In this document: piece by piece, positions 25,640 through 32,611 of the stretch | How positions within the stretch are numbered: position 1 is the stretch's first letter | Layout of the letters: each line of letters starts with the position of its first letter | Assembly (NCBI RefSeq): GCF_010811875.1 | Contig: NZ_VKHP01000051.1 | Coordinates: 1 to 43,557, forward strand | From: Bradyrhizobium uaiense | Lineage (GTDB): Bacteria; Pseudomonadota; Alphaproteobacteria; Rhizobiales; Xanthobacteraceae | Reading direction: 5' to 3' | DNA length: 43,557 bases | Program-made: the position numbers and the translations under genes | The notes under the pieces: generated by a model | What the model saw: the letters and a program-made list of their open reading frames with translations, nothing else | What the model was told of the DNA's origin: nothing | The model's database searches: none

Positions 25640-26622
25640 CAGCGGCCCTTCACCGGGGTTTCCGCAACCGGGGTCAGCGGCGGCTTGCCGGCGAACCAGT
25701 TCGTGATGTTGTCGACCACGAGCTGGTCCATCGCATTGCGCGTCACCACCGAGGCCGAACCGATATGCGGCAGCAGCACGACGTTCTGCATCGCCTTCAA
25801 TTCGTCCGGCACGTTTGGTTCGGCCGCGAACACGTCGAGACCGGCGGCGAGGATGGTGCCGGACTTCAGCGCCGCAACCAGCGCCGGTTCGTCGACGACA
25901 GAGCCGCGTGCGACATTGATCAGCACGCCGCGCGGGCCGAGCGCCTTCAGGACGTCGGCATTGATCATCTTCGCCGTCGAGGCGCCGCCCGGCACGATGA
26001 CGATCAGGGTATCGACCGCCTTCGCCATCTCGATCAGGTCGGGATAGTGCTTGTAGGAGACGTCCTTGGATGGATTGCGCGAGTGATAGGACACCGGGAC
26101 TCGCGAGGCTTCGAGCCGACGCCCGATCGCCTGCCCGATCCGGCCCATGCCGACGATGCCGATCTTGCGGTCGCGGAGCGAGCCGACGCTGAGCGGATAG
26201 TTCTGGGTCTGCCACAGGCCGGAGCGCACATAGCGGTCGGCCTTGACGAATTCGCGCAGCGTCGCGATCAACAGCCCCATCGCGACGTCGGCGACCTCCT
26301 CGGTCAGCACGTCGGGCGTATTGGTGACCACAATATTGTGATCGCGCGCATAAGCGGAATCGACGTGGTCGTAGCCGACGCCGAAGCTGCCGACGATCTC
26401 GAGCTTCGGAAACAGCGCCATCGCGGTCTTGTCGGTCGCCATCGTGTGATAGGTGACGGCGATGCCGCGGATCTTGCCCATCGTGTCGGGCGTCAGGCGT
26501 TCGAGGTCGCCGCGGCTCTCGGCACGGTGCAGCACATACTGATCGGAAAAGCCGTTTTCGAGGATTGGCCGGATCGGTCCATAAACCAACAGATCGATCT
26601 TTTCGGAAGAAATCGGGGCCAT
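25639..26622 (-). CDS. D-isomer-specific 2-hydroxyacid dehydrogenase
   Basis: A 327-aa NAD(P)H-dependent reductase of the glyoxylate/hydroxypyruvate reductase kind. NAD-binding GMGRIGQAIGRRL is followed by YHSRNP (Arg suggests NADPH preference). Catalytic Arg is in NVARGSVVDEPALVAAL, Glu in LDVFAAEPNVP, and His in LLPHIGSAS. ATG at 26622 has AAAGGA upstream and overlaps the permease stop (TGATG). It is co-transcribed with a NitT/TauT importer, which suggests the imported compound is turned into a 2-keto acid. Confidence 0.9.
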   Translation of the reverse strand: MAPISSEKIDLLVYGPIRPILENGFSDQYVLHRAESRGDLERLTPDTMGKIRGIAVTYHTMATDKTAMALFPKLEIVGSFGVGYDHVDSAYARDHNIVVTNTPDVLTEEVADVAMGLLIATLREFVKADRYVRSGLWQTQNYPLSVGSLRDRKIGIVGMGRIGQAIGRRLEASRVPVSYHSRNPSKDVSYKHYPDLIEMAKAVDTLIVIVPGGASTAKMINADVLKALGPRGVLINVARGSVVDEPALVAALKSGTILAAGLDVFAAEPNVPDELKAMQNVVLLPHIGSASVVTRNAMDQLVVDNITNWFAGKPPLTPVAETPVKGR

Positions 26623-27409
26623 CAATTGTCCTTTCCTAACGCGCTTTCATGCCAACGCCGCAACAACAGGTGCGAAACTAACGCCAGCAACCCATAGATG
26701 ACAATCCCGGCCAGCGATAGCAGCAGAAGGGCTGCGAACATGCGGGGAATATTCAGCCGGTAGCCTGATTCAGCGATCCGGAACGCGAGGCCCGAGCCGG
26801 CGCCGGCGCTGCCGGCCGCGATCTCCGCGACCACGGCGCCGATCAGCGACAGCCCGCCGGCAATGCGCAGGCCGCCAAGATATAGGGCAGCGCCGCCGGC
26901 AGCTTCAGGAACAGCAGCGTCTGCAGCTTTGATGCGCCATAAAGTTGAAACAATCCGGCGAGGTTGCGATCGACCGAATTGAGGCCGAGCGTCGTGTTCG
27001 ACAGCACCGGAAAGAACGCCACGATCCAGGCGCAGACGATCACGGCAGTCTGTTGTTGCAGATAGATCAGCAGCAGCGGCGCGATCGCGATGACGGGGGT
27101 GACCTGCAGCACCACCGCATAGGGGAACAGCGAGTATTCCAGCCATTTCGACTGGTTGAACAGCAGAGCCAGCACGACGCCGCCGACCGCTGCGGCAACG
27201 AAGCCTTCGAGCGTGGTCAGCAGCGTGACGCCGAGCGATTGCGACAGAATCGGCCAGTCCGCGACCAGCGTCTTCAGCACCAACAACGGGCTCGGCAGCA
27301 CATAGGGCTGGATGCCATAGGCGCGGACGATCGCTTCCCAGAGCAAGAGGCCCGCCGCGAACACCGCAAGCGGAAGCACGAAGCGGACGAGGTCTTGCGG
27401 AGACTTCAT
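26622..27409 (-). pseudogene. ABC transporter permease (NitT/TauT type), frameshifted
   Basis: The N-terminal frame (MKSPQDLVRFVLPLAVFAAGLLLWEAIV to FLKLPAALPYIL) and the C-terminal frame (GGLRIAGGLSLIGAVVAEIAAGSAGAGSGLAFRIAES to the stop at 26622) are both fully permease-like. They are offset by one base near 26874-26876, where a run of G appears one short. A single inserted base restores the EAA loop (KLPAALPYILGGLRIA) and gives about 262 aa, the family norm. ATG at 27409 overlaps the ATPase stop (ATGA). It is either a fresh mutation that disables the importer or a sequence error. Confidence 0.85.
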
Positions 27410-28209
27410 GCGCCCGCCTGCCCTGCGTAAGACGGCGCCAGCGCGCCCGAGACCTCGCGGCAGAACGCGGCATATTCGGCCGAGGTGCGGAATTCCTCGC
27501 CGCGCGGCTCCGGCGAGGTGATGCGAAACTCGGCGCCGATCCGGCCCGGCCGCGCCGTCATCACGATCACGCGCTGCGAGAGATAGACCGACTCGAACAC
27601 CGAGTGCGTCACGAAGATGACGGTCTTGTGCAGGTTGCGCCACAGCGACAGCAGGTCGTTGTTGAGGCGAAAGCGCGTGATCTCGTCGAGCGCCGCGAAC
27701 GGCTCGTCCATCAGCAAAATATCCGGATCGGTGACCAGCGCGCGCGCCAGCGACACCCGCATCTTCATGCCGCCGGACAATTCGCGCGGGTAGGCGCCGG
27801 CAAAATCCGCAAGCCCGACCTGATCGAGCGCGGCGGCGATGCGCGCATCGGCATCGGCCGCCGGCGCATGGGCGAGCTTCAGCGGCAGGCGGACATTGTC
27901 GCGCACATTAGCCCACGGCATCAGGGTCGGCTCCTGAAACACGAAGCCAATCCTGTGGCTGCCGCGCTGCTCCGTGCCGTGATGCGAGAGCTCGACCGTG
28001 CCGGCGCTCGGCGTGGCGAGGCCGGCGATCAGCCGCAGCGCGGTGGACTTGCCGCAGCCGGAAGGTCCGAGCAGCGAGACGAACTCGCCGCTGGCGACGT
28101 CGAGGTCGAGCGGCCCGAGCGCCGCTACGCCGCTGTCGTAAGTCTTGGCGACGCCGCGCAGGCGCACCGCTGACCCGGCATCAGATCCAGACAACGCAGG
28201 CTCCGCCAT
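27406..28209 (-). CDS. ABC transporter ATP-binding protein, NitT/TauT (SsuB/TauB-like) family
   Basis: A 267-aa ATPase. Walker A GPSGCGKST is at 48-56, Q-loop FVFQEPTLMPW, signature LSGGMKMR, Walker B ILLMDEPFAALDE and H-loop FVTHSVFESVYLS. The wording is typical of nitrate/sulfonate/taurine/pyrimidine importers. It starts 16 bp after the binding-protein gene and overlaps the permease gene, giving the order receptor-ATPase-permease. Confidence 0.92.
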   Translation of the reverse strand: MAEPALSGSDAGSAVRLRGVAKTYDSGVAALGPLDLDVASGEFVSLLGPSGCGKSTALRLIAGLATPSAGTVELSHHGTEQRGSHRIGFVFQEPTLMPWANVRDNVRLPLKLAHAPAADADARIAAALDQVGLADFAGAYPRELSGGMKMRVSLARALVTDPDILLMDEPFAALDEITRFRLNNDLLSLWRNLHKTVIFVTHSVFESVYLSQRVIVMTARPGRIGAEFRITSPEPRGEEFRTSAEYAAFCREVSGALAPSYAGQAGA

Positions 28210-28225
28210 CGCGATTTCGCAGCCG

Positions 28226-29269
28226 TCAGTTCTTCGGCCGAAGCTCGACGCCGACCGCCTTGTTGACGAAGCGCAGCGTGTAGCCCTGGCGATAGTCGAT
28301 GGTGCCCTTGACCACGCCGGCGCGGACCATCTTGTCGAAGAAGCTCGCCATCCGCTCGTCGGTCATGGCGCCGATTCCGTTCTTGATGGAGTCTCCGGAA
28401 TCGACGATGCCGTGCTCGCGCATCTTGGCGACGCAATAGGCGAGCAGCTCGTCGTTCATGTCGGGATTGAGCTTCTTGATCATCGCATTGCCGGCCGAAT
28501 TGTCGCCGTAGACGTACGTGTACCAGCCGACAACAGACGCATCGACGAAGCGCTGCACCAGGTCAGGCTTCTTGTCGACCAGGTCGCGGCGGGTCTCGAT
28601 CAGCGTCGAATAGGAGTTGAAGCCGTAATCGGCAATCAGGAGAACATTTGGCTTGAAGCCGGCGGCCTTCTCGACCGCAAAGGGCTCCGACGTGACATAG
28701 CCCTGCATCGCGGTCTGCTTGTTCACGATGAAGGGCTGCGGGTTGAAGGTGTAGGGCTTCACCTTGTTCTCGTCGAAACCGTATTCCGACTTCAGCCACT
28801 GGAAGTAGCTGGTGATGCCCTCCTTCGAGATCAGCAGCGTCAGCGGCTTCAGATCCTCGATCTTGCCGGCCTTGACCTCGGGATGGGTCAGGAACACCTG
28901 CGGGTCCTTCTGGAACATGGCGGCGACCGCGACCAGCGGCACGTTGTTGGTGACGGCGTCGAAGGTCTGCAACGAGTTCGCGCTCATGAAGAAGTCGAGC
29001 TTGCCCGCGATCAGGAGCATGCGGTTGTTCTCGTTGGGACCGCCGGGCACGATGGTGACGTCGAGGCCGTATTTCTTGTAGGTGCCGTCGGCGAGCGCCT
29101 GGAAGAACCCGCCATGCTCGCCCTCGGCGACCCAATTGGTGCCGAACGACACCTTGTCCAAAGTCTTGTCCGGGCTCTGCGCCCGCGCGGGAGCAAGGGC
29201 CGCAGAAACGCTGAGGGCGGCGGCCAGCAGGCCCATGGTTAACGCTCGCGGCAAAAAGGCCCGGATCAT
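28226..29269 (-). CDS. ABC transporter substrate-binding protein (NMT1/THI5-like)
   Basis: A 347-aa periplasmic receptor. Signal peptide MIRAFLPRALTMGLLAAALSVSAALAPARAQ is followed by KVSFGTNWVAEGEHGGFFQALADGTYKKYGLDVTIVPGGPNENNRMLLIAGKLDFFM, the opening of an NMT1-type domain. Such receptors bind pyrimidines, taurine, nitrate analogues or aromatic sulfonates. I chose ATG 29269 (CGGAG upstream). A longer frame to 29380 would cover the divergent control region. It is the first gene of the leftward operon and faces a creatininase-family gene. Confidence 0.9.
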   Translation of the reverse strand: MIRAFLPRALTMGLLAAALSVSAALAPARAQSPDKTLDKVSFGTNWVAEGEHGGFFQALADGTYKKYGLDVTIVPGGPNENNRMLLIAGKLDFFMSANSLQTFDAVTNNVPLVAVAAMFQKDPQVFLTHPEVKAGKIEDLKPLTLLISKEGITSYFQWLKSEYGFDENKVKPYTFNPQPFIVNKQTAMQGYVTSEPFAVEKAAGFKPNVLLIADYGFNSYSTLIETRRDLVDKKPDLVQRFVDASVVGWYTYVYGDNSAGNAMIKKLNPDMNDELLAYCVAKMREHGIVDSGDSIKNGIGAMTDERMASFFDKMVRAGVVKGTIDYRQGYTLRFVNKAVGVELRPKN

Positions 29270-29379
29270 GGTTGGACTCCGTCTGATATTATGGCCCATG
29301 ATGGAAGGCGGGACGACGTGGACCGCGCCCGGAGACGCGAACGCCCCACTGATGTTAGACAAACTAGCCTGCAAATCCA

Positions 29380-29402
29380 TTCAATGAAACGCTTGTATTG
29401 AA
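29380..29402. promoter_or_regulatory. Candidate operator TTCAAT-N11-ATTGAA
   Basis: Perfect 6-bp arms around 11 bases in the divergent region between the importer and the creatininase gene, ending 12 bp before the latter's ATG. The size resembles LysR-type sites, but no LysR gene is in the window. Confidence 0.35.
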
Positions 29403-29414
29403 ACGACCGGCTTG

Positions 29415-30221
29415 ATGACCTCTCAGCTTCCGCCCCGCGACTGGACCGCCATCCATTGGCCCGACCTCGCCAAGGGAACGGCTGCGCGCTGGATCGCGGT
29501 GCTGCCGCTGGCCGCGACCGAGCAGCACGGACCGCATCTGCCGCTCGGAACCGACGTCATGATCGGCGAAGCGTATCTGGCGCGGGCTCAGGAGCTGCTG
29601 CCGGCGGCCATCCCAGCGACTTTCCTGCCCTTGCAACCGGTCGGTATCTCCACCGAGCACATCGATTTTCCCGGCACGCTGACGCTTCCGACCAATGTGG
29701 CGCTGAAAAGCTGGATGGCGCTCGGCGAGAGCGTGGCGCGCGCCGGGGTCAGGAAGCTCGTGATGGTGACCAGCCATGGCGGCAATTCCGCCGCGATGTC
29801 GCTGGTGGCGCAGGATCTGCGCGCGCAACACAAGATGCTGGTGGTGACCACGAGCTGGTCGCGATTCGGCACGCCGGACGGGCTGTTCGATGCCGCCGAA
29901 TTGCGCCACGGCATCCACGGCGGCGCGGTCGAGACCTCGATCATGCTGGCGAAGTATCCGCAGGCCGTGCGCAAGGATGCGATCGCGGACTTCACACCTG
30001 CGAGCGTGCAGATCGAGAAGGATCATCGCCATCTGTCGACCCAGCGGCCGGCGCCGTTCGCCTGGCAGGCGCAGGACCTCAATCCGAGCGGCGCGATCGG
30101 CGATGCCACCAAGGCCTCGGCCGAGAAGGGCGAGAAGCTGATCGAGCACGGGGCACGCGCGTTCTGCGAGCTACTGGCCGATGTCGACCGGTTCGATCCG
30201 GGCGCCTTTGACAGCAACTGA
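29415..30221 (+). CDS. Creatininase (creatinine amidohydrolase) family protein
   Basis: A 268-aa metal-dependent amidohydrolase. The family motifs are all present: ATEQHGPHLPLGTD (metal Glu/His/Asp) near 34-47, VMVTSHGGNSAAM near 117-129 and HGGAVETSIML near 166-176. Members act on creatinine, formamidopyrimidines or mycofactocin-type peptides. The divergent NMT1-type importer suggests uptake of a cyclic amide or pyrimidine-like compound, which is inference. The ATG at 29415 is preferred over the adjoining TTG at 29412. Confidence 0.87.
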   Translation: MTSQLPPRDWTAIHWPDLAKGTAARWIAVLPLAATEQHGPHLPLGTDVMIGEAYLARAQELLPAAIPATFLPLQPVGISTEHIDFPGTLTLPTNVALKSWMALGESVARAGVRKLVMVTSHGGNSAAMSLVAQDLRAQHKMLVVTTSWSRFGTPDGLFDAAELRHGIHGGAVETSIMLAKYPQAVRKDAIADFTPASVQIEKDHRHLSTQRPAPFAWQAQDLNPSGAIGDATKASAEKGEKLIEHGARAFCELLADVDRFDPGAFDSN

Positions 30222-30367
30222 CCGGGAATTCCCTCGTCCTGGTCGAGGCGACGAAACAATCCACGAAACCATATTTCGCGGCCGGCCTTCGAACCGGAAC
30301 CGAAAAGCCTCCGTCCAACGGGCATGCGGACCAAACCGGACCGCGCTCAAACAGGATGGAGTATCCC

Positions 30368-30631
30368 ATGTCGATCAAGACCAAGTTTGCCGCCCTCGCT
30401 CTCACCGCGCTCGCCGTGACCGGCACCATCGCGTCCACCACTTCGCAGGCCGAAGCGAAGCCGTATGGCTGGGGCTGGGGCGTTGGTGCGGGCCTGGTCG
30501 GCGCCGCCATCGTCGGCAGCGCGATCGCGGCCAGCGACGGCTACTACGACACCGGCTACCGCCGCTGCGGCTGGGTGCGCCAGTTCGACGCCTACGGCAA
30601 CTACATCGGCCGCGTGCGCACCTGCTACTGA
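30368..30631 (+). CDS. Small secreted Gly/Tyr-rich protein (87 aa)
   Basis: Signal peptide MSIKTKFAALALTALAVTGTIASTTSQAEA, then a glycine-rich hydrophobic middle (GWGWGVGAGLVGAAIVGSAIAAS) and a C-terminus DGYYDTGYRRCGWVRQFDAYGNYIGRVRTCY with two cysteines that could pair. GGAG lies six bases before ATG 30368. This kind of short exported protein is common in Bradyrhizobium; its function is unknown. A strong terminator follows. Confidence 0.75.
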   Translation: MSIKTKFAALALTALAVTGTIASTTSQAEAKPYGWGWGVGAGLVGAAIVGSAIAASDGYYDTGYRRCGWVRQFDAYGNYIGRVRTCY

Positions 30632-30701
30632 TCGACGGGTTCTTACTCAGGCTGCGGATCTTGTGTTCGGCACGGGTCCTCATCCACCCCGTGTCGCAAC
30701 C

Positions 30702-30740
30702 GACCCGTCCGGTGGTCCCCCCGGACGGGTCAATCCTTTT
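30702..30740 (+). terminator. Rho-independent terminator
   Basis: Perfect 11-bp stem GACCCGTCCGG / CCGGACGGGTC with an 8-base loop, followed by AATCCTTTT. It ends the small secreted protein gene, 70 bp after its stop, and lies just before the convergent CsoR-family gene. Confidence 0.8.
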
Positions 30741-30764
30741 CGGTCCGCCGCATGCGGCCTTGGG

Positions 30765-31034
30765 TCACAGATATTTGGCGATCAGCCGGAAGTCGCGCAG
30801 CATATTGCGGCCCTTCGGACCCGATGCCTTCAGCGTCTCCTCGAGGCTGTGGCCGATGTGATCGTGGATCAGCGCCTTCTTGGCGCTCTCGATCGCACTC
30901 TCCACCGCCTGCAATTGCTGGGCGATCTGCGCACAGGGCCGGCCCTGCTCGATCATCTCGACGATGGTCTCGAGATGGCCGTTGGCGCGCTTCAGGCGCC
31001 GGGCGATAGCGATGTGCGGGTGGTCGTCGGACAT
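30765..31034 (-). CDS. Metal-sensing transcriptional repressor, CsoR/RcnR (DUF156) family
   Basis: An 89-aa all-helical regulator. Landmarks are RRLKRANGHLETIVEMIEQGRPCAQIAQQLQAVESAIESAKKALIHDHIGHSLEE. The cysteine is Cys34, and 25 residues later is His59; four further on, where CsoR has Cys and RcnR His, there is Ser63. N-terminal His5 and His7 could add ligands as in RcnR. So it is not a canonical copper sensor. AGGAG lies six bases before ATG 31034, and two operator-like palindromes lie just upstream. It is divergent from the metal-transport genes it probably controls. Confidence 0.87.
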   Translation of the reverse strand: MSDDHPHIAIARRLKRANGHLETIVEMIEQGRPCAQIAQQLQAVESAIESAKKALIHDHIGHSLEETLKASGPKGRNMLRDFRLIAKYL

Positions 31035-31044
31035 ATGGTTCTCC

Positions 31045-31062
31045 TATCCTCCCGGGAGGATA
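31045..31062. promoter_or_regulatory. CsoR/RcnR-type operator 1
   Basis: Perfect 18-bp palindrome TATCCTCCCGGGAGGATA. The G/C tract flanked by TA is the form of CsoR/RcnR-family sites. It abuts the ribosome-binding site of the repressor gene, consistent with autoregulation. Confidence 0.7.
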
Positions 31063-31067
31063 ATCAT

Positions 31068-31085
31068 TATCCCCCCGGGAGGATA
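31068..31085. promoter_or_regulatory. CsoR/RcnR-type operator 2
   Basis: TATCCCCCCGGGAGGATA differs from operator 1 at one base. Centres are 23 bp apart, about two helical turns, which allows side-by-side tetramer binding. It faces the rightward genes. Confidence 0.7.
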
Positions 31086-31355
31086 GTGAAATCAGCTTGA
31101 CAGCCCTCTGCGTCAGGCGTACTGGCCGATTGTCGGAACATTCGTTCCGCACCGGGGCGTCGCCCCGACCACGAGCCAGCACAGAAGGCACATGGGCAGT
31201 AGCAACTCAGGCGACAGTAGACCCACGACGGGACTGTTGACGCCGCACAGCAAGACTGATCGCGCAGGCTTCCGCTGCGTGGATGGGTGGTCGCGCCTCG
31301 GCTGACCGCCTGCTCCTCACCGGCCTGCCGCGACCAGCGGAAGTGGAGGTGAGCG

Positions 31356-31649
31356 ATGTTCGAAAAGCTCGCAAAATTCCGGCCGTTTGAGCCGCGGCAG
31401 ATTCCGCCGCGGGTGGCCACCTATTCCAATGACAACCTGCCGGGTTTTCGCCGCCCGGCGGACCGTCGGCGTCCAACCCCGGCCTGTCATTGGATCCTGA
31501 TCGACGGCCGGCTGGAGTGCCGGTGGATCGTCGAAACCACCCTCGAATCATCAACCAATGATCTCGACCGACAGCGACGCGCGGACCGGCATTCCGGCCC
31601 GCGCGCAGCAATTGCGCATTCCGCCGCAAAGATGACCGCAATCGCCTGA
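31356..31649 (+). CDS. Protein of unknown function (97 aa)
   Basis: Starts MFEKLAKFRPFEPRQIPPRVATYSNDNLPGFRRPADRRRPTPACHWILIDGRLECRWIVE. The CHWILIDGRLECRW core has two cysteines ten residues apart next to tryptophans, and the tail is basic and disordered. A very strong GGAGGTGAGCG ribosome-binding site precedes ATG 31356, which makes translation likely. It is the first gene after the twin operators, with a 270-base leader in which I see no clear gene. Function unknown; binding of metal by the Cys/His pair is a guess. Confidence 0.6.
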   Translation: MFEKLAKFRPFEPRQIPPRVATYSNDNLPGFRRPADRRRPTPACHWILIDGRLECRWIVETTLESSTNDLDRQRRADRHSGPRAAIAHSAAKMTAIA

Positions 31650-31674
31650 AGGACCGACATGGACGAAGGACCTA

Positions 31675-31725
31675 GTTGTCCCGTTGCGCGCCATCGCGGT
31701 GCGACAACGGGACTCCCTTCGGGGA
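31675..31725 (+). ncRNA. Candidate structured leader ahead of the HisE-like/Nramp genes
   Basis: A hairpin with 9-bp arms GTCCCGTTG (31678-31686) and CAACGGGAC (31705-31713) encloses an inner CGCG-CCAT-CGCG stem. It is followed directly by TCCC-TTCG-GGGA with a C(UUCG)G tetraloop. A competing pairing GTTGTC (31675-31680) with GACAAC (31703-31708) is mutually exclusive with the first. It matches no riboswitch class I can name. It lies 120 bp upstream of the HisE-like start. Confidence 0.4.
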
Positions 31726-31844
31726 ACGACATCAATTTTGGAATTGCCGCTGCTCACGGCAGCGGAGGTTGCGCGCGCGCCTAGAGCTGCTCCGCGTCCC
31801 TCCTGCCGTGCCCAACCGGCAGCGAGGAGACGATCGGAGCAAGC

Positions 31845-32333
31845 ATGACAGAGATCGCCAGACATCCCGAGCGAGAGCCGGCCGGCCGGCGGAGGCGCGT
31901 CCTCCAGCGAGCCGAAGGACGTCCCGACATCGGCCGGCCGTCCACGTCGTCGAGCGCGCAGGGTGAGCTGAAGCTGCTCCATGCCTCGCTTGCCGCAGTG
32001 ACACCGGACAATCACCCGCGCACCGCAAGACTGCTCGCATCGAGCACCCGCAAGATCGCCCAGAAAGTGATCGAGGAGGCCGGAGAGGTCGCGCTCGAGA
32101 CGGTCAAGCACAACACACAGGCGATCGTCCGCGAAAGCGCCGATCTGCTCTACCACCTCGTCGCATTGTGGCATCGCGCGGGCGTCGACCCCGACTCGGT
32201 CTGGGTGGAGATGCGCCGCCGCGCCGACGAACTCGGAATTGCCGAGAAGCCACCGAAGGCCCGCAACCGGACTCCAGACCTGTCCATGCCAGTGCCACAG
32301 GGCAAAGGGGGTGACCATGACCAGGGCGAATGA
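31845..32333 (+). CDS. Phosphoribosyl-ATP pyrophosphohydrolase-like (HisE/MazG superfamily) protein
   Basis: A 162-aa protein. The first 40 residues are Arg-rich and probably disordered. The HisE-like domain spans about 42-136: RTARLLASSTRKIAQKVIEEAGEVALETVKHNTQAIVRESADLLYHLVALW. The metal-binding EE...E (Glu77, Glu78, Glu81) and ExxD (Glu97, Asp100) are intact, so pyrophosphohydrolase activity is plausible. It is not in a his operon but before an Nramp transporter, so the substrate may be another nucleotide. GGAG lies shortly before ATG 31845. It overlaps the next gene by 17 bp. Confidence 0.78.
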   Translation: MTEIARHPEREPAGRRRRVLQRAEGRPDIGRPSTSSSAQGELKLLHASLAAVTPDNHPRTARLLASSTRKIAQKVIEEAGEVALETVKHNTQAIVRESADLLYHLVALWHRAGVDPDSVWVEMRRRADELGIAEKPPKARNRTPDLSMPVPQGKGGDHDQGE

Positions 32334-32598
32334 CCGCTTTGAGCATCGCCCCGCCGCCCCTGCTGCCACGAGGCGCGCCGTCGCAGCCCACGGCCCGCTC
32401 GGCCCGGTGTTGGAGAGCCTCGCAGGCATCCTGCGCGAGAGCGCGGGTCTCGTGCGCAACGTCGCCGGCCTCGGAATCGTGCTGGTGCTCGACACCACAC
32501 CCCCGAAGCGCCGGCCGGTCGCAAGACCCCTGCCCGCGCCCGATACGACCAACATCATCCGCTTTCCGGCGCATCGAAGCGCCAAATCTCGCAAATGA
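32317..32598 (+). CDS. Protein of unknown function (93 aa) in the Nramp operon
   Basis: MTRANDRFEHRPAAPAATRRAVAAHGPLGPVLESLAGILRESAGLVRNVAGLGIVLVLDTTPPKRRPVARPLP... A central amphipathic-to-hydrophobic helix (about 27-58) lies between basic Pro/Ala-rich ends. AAAGGGGGTGACC gives a strong ribosome-binding site for ATG 32317, inside the end of the HisE-like gene. The Nramp gene starts 13 bp after it. No family recognised. Confidence 0.6.
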   Translation: MTRANDRFEHRPAAPAATRRAVAAHGPLGPVLESLAGILRESAGLVRNVAGLGIVLVLDTTPPKRRPVARPLPAPDTTNIIRFPAHRSAKSRK

Positions 32599-32611
32599 GA
32601 AGGACCGAGTC

